Shown here piece by piece: positions 1 through 6,258 of a stretch of 19,013 nt of DNA. Positions within the stretch are counted from its first letter, which is position 1, and each line of letters opens with the position of its first letter. This DNA comes from an uncultured Prevotella sp. (GTDB taxonomy: Bacteria; Bacteroidota; Bacteroidia; Bacteroidales; Bacteroidaceae). The stretch spans positions 1-19,013 of the forward strand of contig CAAFRM010000134.1 of the NCBI GenBank assembly GCA_900765465.1, in the 5' to 3' direction. The position numbers and the translations under genes are program-made. The notes beneath the pieces were generated by a model that ran no database searches, was not told the DNA's origin, and was given only the letters and a program-made list of their open reading frames with translations.

Positions 1-72
1 ACCTTGAAGATTCGCCGCCCTATCATCAACAAGAACTACAAGGCGGAGATTGACAAGATGTATGAGGAGTAA
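1..72 (+). CDS. C-terminal end of an unidentified protein (5' truncated)
   Basis: An open frame enters from the left edge and ends with TAA at 70-72. The 23 visible residues end in IDKMYEE and are rich in Lys, Arg and Glu. The remainder lies outside the window and no family can be named from so short a tail. It runs in the same direction as prfB, 39 nt upstream of it, and that gap is almost wholly heptamer repeat. Reading frame confidence is moderate, because only the tail and stop are visible. Confidence 0.55.
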   Translation, partial: TLKIRRPIINKNYKAEIDKMYEE

Positions 73-76
73 TCAT

Positions 77-111
77 AAAGTTTAAAGTTTAAAGTTTATA
101 GTTCAAAGTTA
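77..111 (+). repeat. Five-unit heptamer array abutting the prfB start codon
   Basis: Five consecutive 7-nt units fill 77-111: AAAGTTT three times, then ATAGTTC and AAAGTTA. The array takes up 35 of the 39 nt between the upstream stop codon and the prfB ATG, and its last base touches the ATG. Similar heptads recur at 17201-17230 and 17258-17278. The array therefore replaces any normal leader here. Whether it acts in transcription or translation, or is a slippage-prone spacer, cannot be told from the sequence. Confidence 0.8.
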
Positions 112-1233
112 ATGATTACAGCTGACCAATTGAAGGATGTGATGGACAGAGCCGACGCTCTGCATCGCTATCTGAATATAGACCAGAAGAAAGTAGAATT
201 TGAAGAGGAGCAGCTCCGCACCCAGGCTCCTGACTTCTGGGAAGACCCGAAGTATGCACAGGAGCAGATGAAGAAGGTGAAGGGCATACAGAAGTGGCTC
301 GATGGCTACAAGACCGTGCGCCTTTATGCCGACGAGTTGCAGCTCGCCTTCGATTTCTATAAAGACGAGATGGTGACCGAGGAAGAGGTGGATGCCGACT
401 ATGCCAAGGCCATCAAGGCCATTGAAGACCTGGAACTGAAGAACATGCTTCGCCAGGAGGAAGACCCGATGGACTGCGTGCTCAAGATTAATTCCGGTGC
501 CGGTGGTACTGAGAGCCAGGACTGGGCTCAGATGCTGATGCGCATGTACATGCGCTGGGCTGAGGCTCATGGCTACAAGGTAACCATCACCGACCTGCAG
601 GAAGGTGATGAGGCAGGAATCAAGAGCGTGACCATGACCATCGAGGGCGGCGAGTACGCCTATGGCTATCTGAAGAGCGAGAATGGCGTTCACCGTCTGG
701 TGCGCGTGTCGCCTTTCAATGCCCAGGGCAAGCGAATGACCAGTTTTGCCAGTGTCTTCGTTACCCCATTGGTGGATGAAACCATTGAGGTGTATGTAGA
801 TCCTGCCAAACTCTCGTGGGATACTTTCCGTTCGAGTGGTGCCGGTGGTCAGAACGTGAACAAGGTGGAGTCGGGAGTGCGCCTCCGCTATTGGTACACA
901 GATCCTGATACGGGTGAGGAAGAGGAAATCCTCATCGAGAACACCGAGACCCGCGACCAGCCAAAGAACCGTGCCAAGGCATTGTTGCTCTTGAAGAGTC
1001 AACTCTACGACCGCGCCATGAAGAAGCGCCTGGAAGCCAAGGCTAAGATTGAGGCTGGCAAGAAGAAGATAGAGTGGGGAAGCCAGATAAGAAGTTACGT
1101 CTTCGACGACCGCCGTGTGAAAGACCATCGTACCAACTATCAGACATCGGATGTGGATGGCGTGATGGATGGCAAGATAGACGACTTCATCAAGGCATAT
1201 CTCATGGAATTCCCATCGGAAAATGAGGAATAA
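112..1233 (+). CDS. prfB: Peptide chain release factor 2 (RF2)
   Basis: RF2 recognises UGA and UAA in the ribosomal A site and triggers hydrolysis of peptidyl-tRNA. The 373-residue product has the expected length and order. An N-terminal helical domain comes first, then the core with the SPF stop-codon recognition tripeptide at residues 200-202. The catalytic GGQ loop is at 245-247, within SGAGGQNVNKVES. SPF rather than PxT separates RF2 from RF1. The ATG at 112 gives the conserved start MITADQLKDV. Many prfB genes carry an in-frame UGA near codon 20-26 that needs +1 frameshifting. Here the equivalent stretch (RYLNID, codons 19-24) reads through in one frame, with CTG AAT at 172-177 and no AGGGGG-like stimulator. 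No Shine-Dalgarno is visible; a heptamer repeat touches the start codon. Confidence 0.97.
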   Translation: MITADQLKDVMDRADALHRYLNIDQKKVEFEEEQLRTQAPDFWEDPKYAQEQMKKVKGIQKWLDGYKTVRLYADELQLAFDFYKDEMVTEEEVDADYAKAIKAIEDLELKNMLRQEEDPMDCVLKINSGAGGTESQDWAQMLMRMYMRWAEAHGYKVTITDLQEGDEAGIKSVTMTIEGGEYAYGYLKSENGVHRLVRVSPFNAQGKRMTSFASVFVTPLVDETIEVYVDPAKLSWDTFRSSGAGGQNVNKVESGVRLRYWYTDPDTGEEEEILIENTETRDQPKNRAKALLLLKSQLYDRAMKKRLEAKAKIEAGKKKIEWGSQIRSYVFDDRRVKDHRTNYQTSDVDGVMDGKIDDFIKAYLMEFPSENEE

Positions 1234-1262
1234 ACAATTAGCAACCTAAAAATAATATAACT

Positions 1263-1412
1263 ATGAGTGGAAATAAAGATTTAAGAAAAGCCAAGCATGA
1301 GGCTTATCAGAAGAAGCAAGCCGCTAAGGGCGAAAAAGTAATCAAGTGGATATTTGGCACATTGATAGCTTTGGCTGTCATCTTTGCTATTTATGCTGCT
1401 TCAATTGCATAA
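1263..1412 (+). CDS. Small single-pass membrane protein, 49 aa, unknown function
   Basis: ATG at 1263, TAA at 1410-1412. The first 28 residues are strongly basic and polar (MSGNKDLRKAKHEAYQKKQ at the start). One hydrophobic helix follows at about residues 29-48, from WIFGTLIALAV to the end. This charge pattern predicts one membrane span with a cytoplasmic, positively charged N-terminus. The gene sits 29 nt after prfB and 6 nt before the CYTH gene, so it is probably cotranscribed with one or both. No catalytic motif is visible and I do not recognise the family. It is supported as a real gene by tight packing and by its clean basic-then-hydrophobic composition, not by known homology. Confidence 0.65.
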   Translation: MSGNKDLRKAKHEAYQKKQAAKGEKVIKWIFGTLIALAVIFAIYAASIA

Positions 1413-1418
1413 GAGAAA

Positions 1419-1919
1419 ATGAGTGGATTAGAGATAGAAAGAAAATTCCTCGTCAAGAAGGGCGACGCTTACAAGAGCGCCGCCTTTTCTTCTAGCCATA
1501 TCCAGCAGGGCTATATTCCTGCTGAGGGGGCTACGGTGCGCGTTCGCACACGGGACGAGAAGGCTTACCTTACCATTAAGGGTAAGTCGGTGAATGGCGG
1601 AATGACCCGCTATGAGTTTGAGAAGGAGATTACGATGGACGAGGCGCAGCATCTGCTGCAGCTTTGCCAGGGTGGCGTTATTGATAAACGTCGCTATCTG
1701 GTGAAAAGTGGTAATCATACCTTCGAGGTGGATGAGTTTTATGGTGACAATGAAGGTTTGGTGATGGCTGAGGTGGAACTGGAGAGCGAGAGTGAAGCCT
1801 ATGAGAAACCCGACTTCATCGGTATGGAGGTAACGGGCGACAAGCGTTTCTATAATTCTCATCTTCTGGGTAATCCTTTCTCTCTGTGGCGTGATACCTT
1901 GCCTGAGGAATATCGATAG
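1419..1919 (+). CDS. CYTH-domain (triphosphate tunnel metalloenzyme) protein
   Basis: The 166-residue product is a single CYTH domain, the fold of class IV adenylate cyclases, thiamine triphosphatases and short bacterial tripolyphosphatases. The signature ExExK is at residues 5-9 (EIERK). It is followed by alternating charged strands typical of the tunnel wall: VRVRTRD, LTIKGKS, RYEFEKEI, KRRYLV, FEVDEFYG and MAEVELESE. The inward Arg, Lys and Glu residues bind triphosphate and divalent metal in this family. Its length matches the stand-alone tripolyphosphatase type; there is no CHAD domain. The substrate (inorganic tripolyphosphate, thiamine triphosphate or ATP) cannot be read from the sequence. 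It starts 6 nt after the 49-residue membrane protein gene, which suggests one operon. Confidence 0.88.
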   Translation: MSGLEIERKFLVKKGDAYKSAAFSSSHIQQGYIPAEGATVRVRTRDEKAYLTIKGKSVNGGMTRYEFEKEITMDEAQHLLQLCQGGVIDKRRYLVKSGNHTFEVDEFYGDNEGLVMAEVELESESEAYEKPDFIGMEVTGDKRFYNSHLLGNPFSLWRDTLPEEYR

Positions 1920-1940
1920 AAAAAGTGAATAAACTGCCTT

Positions 1941-1990
1941 TTTTATGCGAAAAATCATGCTAGAATGCATAAATATTACTAATTTTATGC
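1941..1990 (+). promoter_or_regulatory. Three copies of TTTATGC upstream of the symporter pair
   Basis: TTTTATGC occurs at 1941-1948 and again at 1983-1990. An inverted copy, GCATAAA, lies at 1967-1973 between them. The first and the inverted copy form a perfect 7-bp inverted repeat. The cluster lies upstream of the dyad and the -7 element of the first symporter gene, where a regulator would be expected. No regulator can be named; chance remains possible in such AT-rich sequence. Confidence 0.4.
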
Positions 1991-2000
1991 TTTTGCTTTC

Positions 2001-2028
2001 AAATATTTCTATTATTTCAGAAATATTT
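2001..2028 (+). promoter_or_regulatory. Perfect 10-bp inverted repeat just upstream of a -7 element
   Basis: AAATATTTCT at 2001-2010 is the exact reverse complement of AGAAATATTT at 2019-2028, with an 8-nt spacer. It ends 2 nt before the TAATTTTG promoter element, so it covers the region where a -33 box would lie. No TTTG is found there. That placement fits an operator or activator site. The stem is nearly all A-T and no T-run follows, so it is a poor terminator for the CYTH gene. Confidence 0.5.
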
Positions 2029-2030
2029 TA

Positions 2031-2038
2031 TAATTTTG
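2031..2038 (+). promoter_or_regulatory. Probable promoter -7 element for the first symporter gene
   Basis: TAATTTTG matches the Bacteroidota -7 consensus TAnnTTTG and would start transcription near 2044, about 44 nt before the ATG at 2088. A -33 TTTG at the usual 19-21 nt spacing is absent, so the promoter may depend on an activator or on the adjacent dyad. Confidence 0.5.
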
Positions 2039-2087
2039 CAGGCTGTTATACGAAAAGTTAATGAAATTAGTAAGAAAGAAATAGAAA

Positions 2088-3452
2088 ATGGCAGAATCAA
2101 ATAGAGGAAGTTTTGGTAGCAAGATAGGAATGATCCTTGCTACTGCAGGTGGCGCCGTAGGTTTGGGTAACGTATGGCGCTTCCCTTATATGGCTGGTCA
2201 GGAAGGTGGCGCAGCCTTTATCTTGGTTTACATCGGATGCGTACTCCTGTTGGGCATCCCTTGTATGATTTCGGAGTTTATCATCGGCCGTCATGGTGCT
2301 TCCAATACGGCTCGTGCCTATACCAAGCTCGCCAACGGAACGGCCTGGAAGTGGGTGGGCTACCTGGAGGTGCTCACGGGCTTCCTGATTACCGGTTACT
2401 ATGCGGTGGTTTCGGGCTGGTGCCTGCAGTATGTATATGCCAGCATCATGGGCGAACTGCATGGCGACCCAACCTTCGTGGCTAATTACTTCAAGGAGTT
2501 TTCTGCCGATCCTATCCGTCCGGTGATGTGGACGGTGGCAATCTTCCTGATTTGTCACTTTGTGATTATCCATGGTGTACGCGGAGGAATCGAGAAGGCA
2601 TCCAAGGTGATGATGCCGCTTCTGTTCATCCTGCTTCTCATTATCGTGGTGTCTTCCTGTCTGTTGCCGGATGCGGGAAAGGGTATCGAGTTCCTGCTGA
2701 AACCTGATTTCGGAAAGGTGGATAGGAATGTATTCCTCAATGCTTTGGGACAGTCGTTCTATTCCATGAGCATCGGTATGGGTTGTATCTGTACGTATGC
2801 ATCTTATTTCAGCCGACAGACCAATCTCCTGAAATCGGCGATTCAGATTTCTGCCATCGATTTGATGGTAGCGGTATTGGCAGGCTTGATGATTTTCCCA
2901 GCGGCTTTTTCGGTGGGTATCTCGCCGGATAGTGGTCCGTCGCTTATCTTCATCACCTTGCCGAATGTCTTCAACGAGGCGTTTGCATCGATGCCGGTAT
3001 TGGGATGGATTATCTCGCTGATGTTCTACGTGCTTCTTTCTGTGGCTGCGTTGACATCGCTGATGTCGCTCCACGAGGTGAATACTTCTTTCTTCTATGA
3101 GGAGTTGAAGATTGACAGAAAGAAGGGTGCCATGATTGTTACGGTATCTTGTGCCATCATCGGTGCATTCTGTTCACTCTCTTTGGGAGCTACGGATAAA
3201 CTGTCGTTCGGCGGCAAGGCTCTGTTCGATTGGTTCGACTTCGTAACGGGACAGTTGTTCCTTCCTACGGGAGGTCTTCTCACCTGTTTGTTCCTGGGCT
3301 GGTATGTTCCGAAGAAGGTAGTGAAGGATGAGTTTACTAACTGGGGAACCTTGAAGGGACAGGTATTCCATGTCTATCTCTTCCTGATCAAGTTCGTTTG
3401 CCCTGTCCTCATCTTCCTGGTATTCCTGCACCAGTTTGGAGTCTTCGGATAG
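2088..3452 (+). CDS. Sodium-dependent amino-acid symporter, NSS (LeuT-like) family, copy 1
   Basis: This inner-membrane transporter couples Na+ entry to uptake of an amino-acid-like solute. The 454 residues fit the 11-helix bacterial NSS type (Tyt1/MhsT class). TM1 carries the family signature AVGLGNVWRFPY at residues 23-34, where LeuT binds Na+ and substrate. TM6 has the unwound segment at 222-233 (GQSFYSMSIGMGC region, with the G-M-G core at 230-232). TM8 keeps the Na2-site ALTS. The start at 2088 gives MAESNRGSFGSK, the normal short cytoplasmic lead before TM1, preceded by an A-rich stretch rather than a Shine-Dalgarno. A paralogue follows 76 nt downstream. The upstream region holds repeats and a -7 element. 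The substrate is not determined; hydrophobic or aromatic amino acids are usual in bacterial members. Confidence 0.93.
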   Translation: MAESNRGSFGSKIGMILATAGGAVGLGNVWRFPYMAGQEGGAAFILVYIGCVLLLGIPCMISEFIIGRHGASNTARAYTKLANGTAWKWVGYLEVLTGFLITGYYAVVSGWCLQYVYASIMGELHGDPTFVANYFKEFSADPIRPVMWTVAIFLICHFVIIHGVRGGIEKASKVMMPLLFILLLIIVVSSCLLPDAGKGIEFLLKPDFGKVDRNVFLNALGQSFYSMSIGMGCICTYASYFSRQTNLLKSAIQISAIDLMVAVLAGLMIFPAAFSVGISPDSGPSLIFITLPNVFNEAFASMPVLGWIISLMFYVLLSVAALTSLMSLHEVNTSFFYEELKIDRKKGAMIVTVSCAIIGAFCSLSLGATDKLSFGGKALFDWFDFVTGQLFLPTGGLLTCLFLGWYVPKKVVKDEFTNWGTLKGQVFHVYLFLIKFVCPVLIFLVFLHQFGVFG

Positions 3453-3487
3453 GTGCCTTTAATATAAGGTGTCAGAGTAGTTAGTCA

Positions 3488-3510
3488 TGCGCCCTGTAAG
3501 GGCAGAAGCA
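3488..3510 (+). repeat. Small GC-rich palindrome between the two symporter genes
   Basis: GCCC at 3491-3494 pairs with GGGC at 3500-3503 around TGTAA. Outer TGC (3488-3490) and GCA (3508-3510) can pair across a bulge. It stands out as the only GC-rich patch in an otherwise AT-rich gap and has no T-run after it. It could be a dispersed intergenic palindrome, or an mRNA hairpin that sets relative expression of the two genes. Only one copy is in this window. Confidence 0.4.
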
Positions 3511-3528
3511 TAAAAATCATAAGAAACA

Positions 3529-4884
3529 ATGGAGAGTAGAGGAAATTTCGGAAGTAAATTGGGCGTCATTCTCGCCACGGCAGGTTCTGCAGTAGGTTTG
3601 GGAAATGTTTGGCGCTTTCCTTATATGGCAGGTCAGAATGGAGGTGCCGCCTTCATCCTTATCTACCTGGTGTGCATCATCCTGCTGGGTTTGCCTGGCA
3701 TGATGAGCGAGTTTATCATTGGTCGCCATTCGGCTTCCAATGCAGCACGAGCTTATAGCAACCTGGGTAAGCATAAGGCTTGGGGAACCGTGGGACTGGT
3801 GGGTGTCATCACCTCCATGATTATCCTGGGTTTCTATGCCGTGGTGGCAGGCTGGTGTCTGCAATATCTGTATGCCAGCATCATGGGTGGCGTTCATGGC
3901 GACCCGGAGTATGTGAAGACCTACTTCCAGACCTTCTCCTCCGATCCTATTCGTCCTACCTTGTGGGCGGTGGGCTTCATCCTGCTTACCCATGCGGTGG
4001 TAGTAAGAGGTGTCCGCAATGGAATCGAGAAGGCATCCAAGATTCTGATGCCGCTGCTTTTCATCCTGCTCATCGTCATCGTCATTGCCTCCTGCTCTTT
4101 GCCGGGAGCGATGAAGGGTGTACAGTTCCTCTTCCATCCTGATTTCTCTAAGGTGGATGAGAACGTGCTGCTCGAAGCTTTGGGACAGGCATTCTTCTCT
4201 CTGAGTTTGGGAACAGCCTGTCTGTGTACATACGCATCTTACTTCAGCCGCCAGACTAATCTCCTGAAATCTGCCAGTCAGATTGTGGTGATAGATACCG
4301 TGATTGCAGTATTGGCAGGATTGATGATTTTCCCGGCTGCTTTCTCGGTGGGCGTGCAGCCGGATAGCGGTCCGTCGCTTATCTTCATCACTTTGCCGAA
4401 TGTGTTCCAGCAGGCGTTTGGTGATATGCCTGTGGCAGGTTACATCATCTCGGTATTGTTCTATGCTCTGTTGGTATTGGCGGCGCTCACTTCTACCATC
4501 TCCATGCACGAGATTGGTACGGCGATGATTTATGAGGAACGCAAGATAACCCGTTCCAGGGGAGCGTGGATAGAGACTATCACCTGCAGCATCATAGCCG
4601 TATTCTGTTCTCTTTCCCAGGGAGCAGTTCCGGGATTGGGCTTCTTCGGCAAGGATTTCCTTACCAATTGTGATAACTTCACGGCGCAGCTGCTGATGCC
4701 GCTGGCATCCATCATCACCTGTCTCTTCCTGGGCTGGTATGTTCCGAAGAAGATTGTGCGTGATGAGTTTACCAACTGGGGTACGGTGAGTGGCAGGTTA
4801 TTCCCAGTCTTCCTCTTTATGATCCGTTTCGTCAGTCCTATCTGCATCCTCCTTATCTTCCTCCATCAGTTTGGAGTAATCTAG
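3529..4884 (+). CDS. Sodium-dependent amino-acid symporter, NSS (LeuT-like) family, copy 2
   Basis: A 451-residue paralogue of the preceding gene, colinear along its whole length and roughly two-thirds identical by eye. It keeps the TM1 signature AVGLGNVWRFPY and the TM8 ALTS sodium-site residues. The substrate-facing unwound part of TM6 differs: residues 228-230 read G-T-A where copy 1 has G-M-G. In LeuT this segment contains Phe259 and lines the substrate pocket, so the copies probably differ in substrate preference (inference). There is no separate strong promoter in the 76-nt gap, so cotranscription with copy 1 is likely. The gene converges on the helix-hairpin-helix gene with only 6 nt between stops. 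A short AATCT-AGA-AGATT dyad at 4878-4890 is the only terminator-like element there. Confidence 0.93.
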   Translation: MESRGNFGSKLGVILATAGSAVGLGNVWRFPYMAGQNGGAAFILIYLVCIILLGLPGMMSEFIIGRHSASNAARAYSNLGKHKAWGTVGLVGVITSMIILGFYAVVAGWCLQYLYASIMGGVHGDPEYVKTYFQTFSSDPIRPTLWAVGFILLTHAVVVRGVRNGIEKASKILMPLLFILLIVIVIASCSLPGAMKGVQFLFHPDFSKVDENVLLEALGQAFFSLSLGTACLCTYASYFSRQTNLLKSASQIVVIDTVIAVLAGLMIFPAAFSVGVQPDSGPSLIFITLPNVFQQAFGDMPVAGYIISVLFYALLVLAALTSTISMHEIGTAMIYEERKITRSRGAWIETITCSIIAVFCSLSQGAVPGLGFFGKDFLTNCDNFTAQLLMPLASIITCLFLGWYVPKKIVRDEFTNWGTVSGRLFPVFLFMIRFVSPICILLIFLHQFGVI

Positions 4885-4890
4885 AAGATT

Positions 4891-5859
4891 TTAGAAGCAG
4901 ACATAAGGTTGGAGCCTTTCTATTTCATCAGGTGGGAAATCCTTGAGGAGTTTCAACTCTTCCAGACTTTTGATAGGACCTCTTTGTCTTCGGTAATCGC
5001 AGATTTCCTTAGCCTGATAGAAGTTGATGTAGGGATGATTGCGAAGCTGGTTGAGGGTAAGCTTGTTGATGTTGAGCCGGTGGATGTGTTCGGCATCAAT
5101 CTGGATGAAGCTGATGGCAGCTTCCGGGAAGCCGTCGATTTCTTCCAGTTGCTCGGCAGAAGCGAAGCCTCCAAGTTTGTCTCTATATCTGACGATGGTG
5201 CGGGCATAGTAGCTGCCGATGCCCGGAATCTTCATCAGTTCCGTGGTGTCGGCATTGTTGATGGCGATGTGTTCGCCCTCCTTTAACTTGTGGGGATAAT
5301 TGTATACCTTGGATTCCCTTTCATCATGCCCCCTATTATAATAAGGTGTATGTCTTCTTTCCCTGCGCTCATATCTTTCATTTCCGTAAAACTCGGAGGC
5401 TTGCTTGAAATCGTCTGCTATTCGGATGAAGGGGAGCAGGGCTTCGAAGGTTCTCTTGGTGATGCCATAAACGCGGGCAAAGTCGGATGGACGGGAGAAG
5501 GCTCCTCCTTTCTCTCGGTATCGGTAGATGCTTCTGATTTGCCAACTCTTCAACCCCAGTCGCTTGAAGGTGGTAGAATCGGCAGTGTTCGGGTCAAAGG
5601 GAAAGAGTTCGTGCACCTTTCCTTCTTCCTGATAATACAGAGGATGCTGGGAGGTGGCTTGTTGGATGAGAGCCTGCTGGGAGGAATCACGTAGAGTGAG
5701 CGGTTGCCCGTTGATATCTCTGGATGCAGACGCATCTTTTCCGTCATCAGAACCTCCGATGACGACCACAAGAGAAAGGCATACGATGAGAATGGCTAGC
5801 AAGGCGAAGACGGCTTGTCGGTCATTCTTGGAGAGGTAAAATAGGTCTTTTATGTTCAT
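4891..5859 (-). CDS. Membrane-anchored triple helix-hairpin-helix protein (ComEA-like)
   Basis: The chosen start at 5859 gives MNIKDLFYLSKNDRQ, a short cytoplasmic lead, then one membrane helix at about residues 16-34 (VFALLAILIVCLSLVVV). The open frame continues upstream only because it runs through the tRNA-Pro gene, so those 36 extra residues are rejected. The 322-residue protein has a polar linker and three helix-hairpin-helix repeats. Their starts are FDPNTADSTTFKRLG, INNADTTELMKIPGIGSYY and LNINKLTLNQLRNHPYI. Helix-hairpin-helix units bind DNA backbone without sequence specificity. The layout resembles ComEA, which receives DNA at the cell surface during uptake, but related proteins of this build in Bacteroidota are not proven competence factors. 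It lies 23 nt after tRNA-Pro with no terminator between. Confidence 0.85.
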   Translation of the reverse strand: MNIKDLFYLSKNDRQAVFALLAILIVCLSLVVVIGGSDDGKDASASRDINGQPLTLRDSSQQALIQQATSQHPLYYQEEGKVHELFPFDPNTADSTTFKRLGLKSWQIRSIYRYREKGGAFSRPSDFARVYGITKRTFEALLPFIRIADDFKQASEFYGNERYERRERRHTPYYNRGHDERESKVYNYPHKLKEGEHIAINNADTTELMKIPGIGSYYARTIVRYRDKLGGFASAEQLEEIDGFPEAAISFIQIDAEHIHRLNINKLTLNQLRNHPYINFYQAKEICDYRRQRGPIKSLEELKLLKDFPPDEIERLQPYVCF

Positions 5860-5882
5860 AAGTCCCACTTTTTGGTGAATAG

Positions 5883-5955
5883 TCGGGATTACTGGACTCG
5901 AACCAGCGACCTCATCGTCCCGAACGACGTGCGCTACCAACTGCGCTAAATCCCG
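5883..5955 (-). tRNA. tRNA-Pro (anticodon CGG)
   Basis: On the minus strand a complete 73-nt cloverleaf can be folded. The acceptor CGGGATT/AATCCCG is a 7-bp stem, the D arm is GCGC/GCGC, and the anticodon stem CGTCG/CGATG closes the loop TTCGGGA with anticodon CGG. The T arm GCTGG/CCAGT encloses TTCGAGT. The discriminator is A and CCA is not encoded. C1-G72 with anticodon CGG fits proline, read as CCG codons. A consensus promoter lies just upstream on the same strand, and the helix-hairpin-helix gene follows 23 nt later. Confidence 0.93.
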
Positions 5956-5987
5956 ATGTTTTGGCACCTATGGTCATAAAGACGATG

Positions 5988-6019
5988 CAAAGGTACACCA
6001 AAAATTGCATAAAACCAAA
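5988..6019 (-). promoter_or_regulatory. Consensus Bacteroidota promoter for tRNA-Pro
   Basis: On the minus strand TTTG (6019-6016) is followed after 20 nt by TACCTTTG (5995-5988). This matches the -33 TTTG / -7 TAnnTTTG promoter of Bacteroidota. Transcription would start near 5982, about 27 nt before the tRNA 5' end. Confidence 0.8.
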
Positions 6020-6066
6020 TAAAAAAGCACTTTTTTATCTTTTTTGAAAACTTTTTCACCGAAAAA

Positions 6067-6098
6067 TTTGGTGGAACCGATTTTTATTACTACCTTTG
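6067..6098 (+). promoter_or_regulatory. Consensus Bacteroidota promoter for tRNA-Phe
   Basis: TTTG at 6067-6070 and TACCTTTG at 6091-6098 are separated by 20 nt. The spacing and -7 octamer are identical to those of the divergent tRNA-Pro promoter. The predicted start is near 6104, about 29 nt before the tRNA. Confidence 0.82.
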
Positions 6099-6132
6099 CA
6101 CCCGCAAATGAGAAATCATCTGTAAAGAGTAT

Positions 6133-6205
6133 GGTGCCATAGCTCAGTTGGTAGAGCAAAGGACTGAAAATCCTTGTGTCCCCGGTTCGATTCCTGGTGG
6201 TACCA
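6133..6205 (+). tRNA. tRNA-Phe (anticodon GAA)
   Basis: A 73-nt cloverleaf. The acceptor is GGTGCCA/TGGTACC with one G-U pair, and the D arm is GCTC/GAGC around AGTTGGTA. The anticodon stem AAGGA/TCCTT closes CTGAAAA with anticodon GAA. The T arm is CCCGG/CCTGG (one G-U pair) with loop TTCGATT, and the discriminator is A. CCA is not encoded. The promoter at 6067-6098 and the hairpin at 6213-6245 bound a single-gene transcription unit. Confidence 0.95.
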
Positions 6206-6212
6206 CTTCAAG

Positions 6213-6245
6213 AAGCCGAATTTCAGAAATGAAGTTCGGCTTTTT
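6213..6245 (+). terminator. Intrinsic terminator after tRNA-Phe
   Basis: AAGCCGAA (6213-6220) pairs with TTCGGCTT (6235-6242). The stem extends inward through TTTC/GAAG to about 12 bp around AGAAAT, and a T-run covers 6241-6245. It begins 8 nt after the tRNA, a good position for ending the tRNA transcript. Confidence 0.85.
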
Positions 6246-6258
6246 GTTTATTGTAATC

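Noticed and set aside
109..1128. 339-codon antisense frame over prfB
   Set aside because: prfB is certain from GGQ and SPF; the antisense frame is a by-product of codon bias and lacks recognisable domains.
1920..1944. A-run and T-run after the CYTH gene as a terminator
   Set aside because: Only A-T pairs with a 12-nt loop; no GC stem to support intrinsic termination.
2097..3074. Long antisense frames over the two symporter genes (also 3517-4509)
   Set aside because: Both occur at equivalent places in the paralogues because the sense codons are similar; the products are His/Arg/Gln-rich and show no fold.
4878..4892. AATCT-AGA-AGATT dyad at the convergent gene ends as a terminator
   Set aside because: The stem has five mostly A-T pairs with a 3-nt loop and a short T-run; too weak to list as a terminator, though it may contribute.
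5860..5967. N-terminal extension of the helix-hairpin-helix protein by 36 residues
   Set aside because: The extension is translated from the tRNA-Pro gene; the start at 5859 gives a normal membrane-anchored N-terminus.
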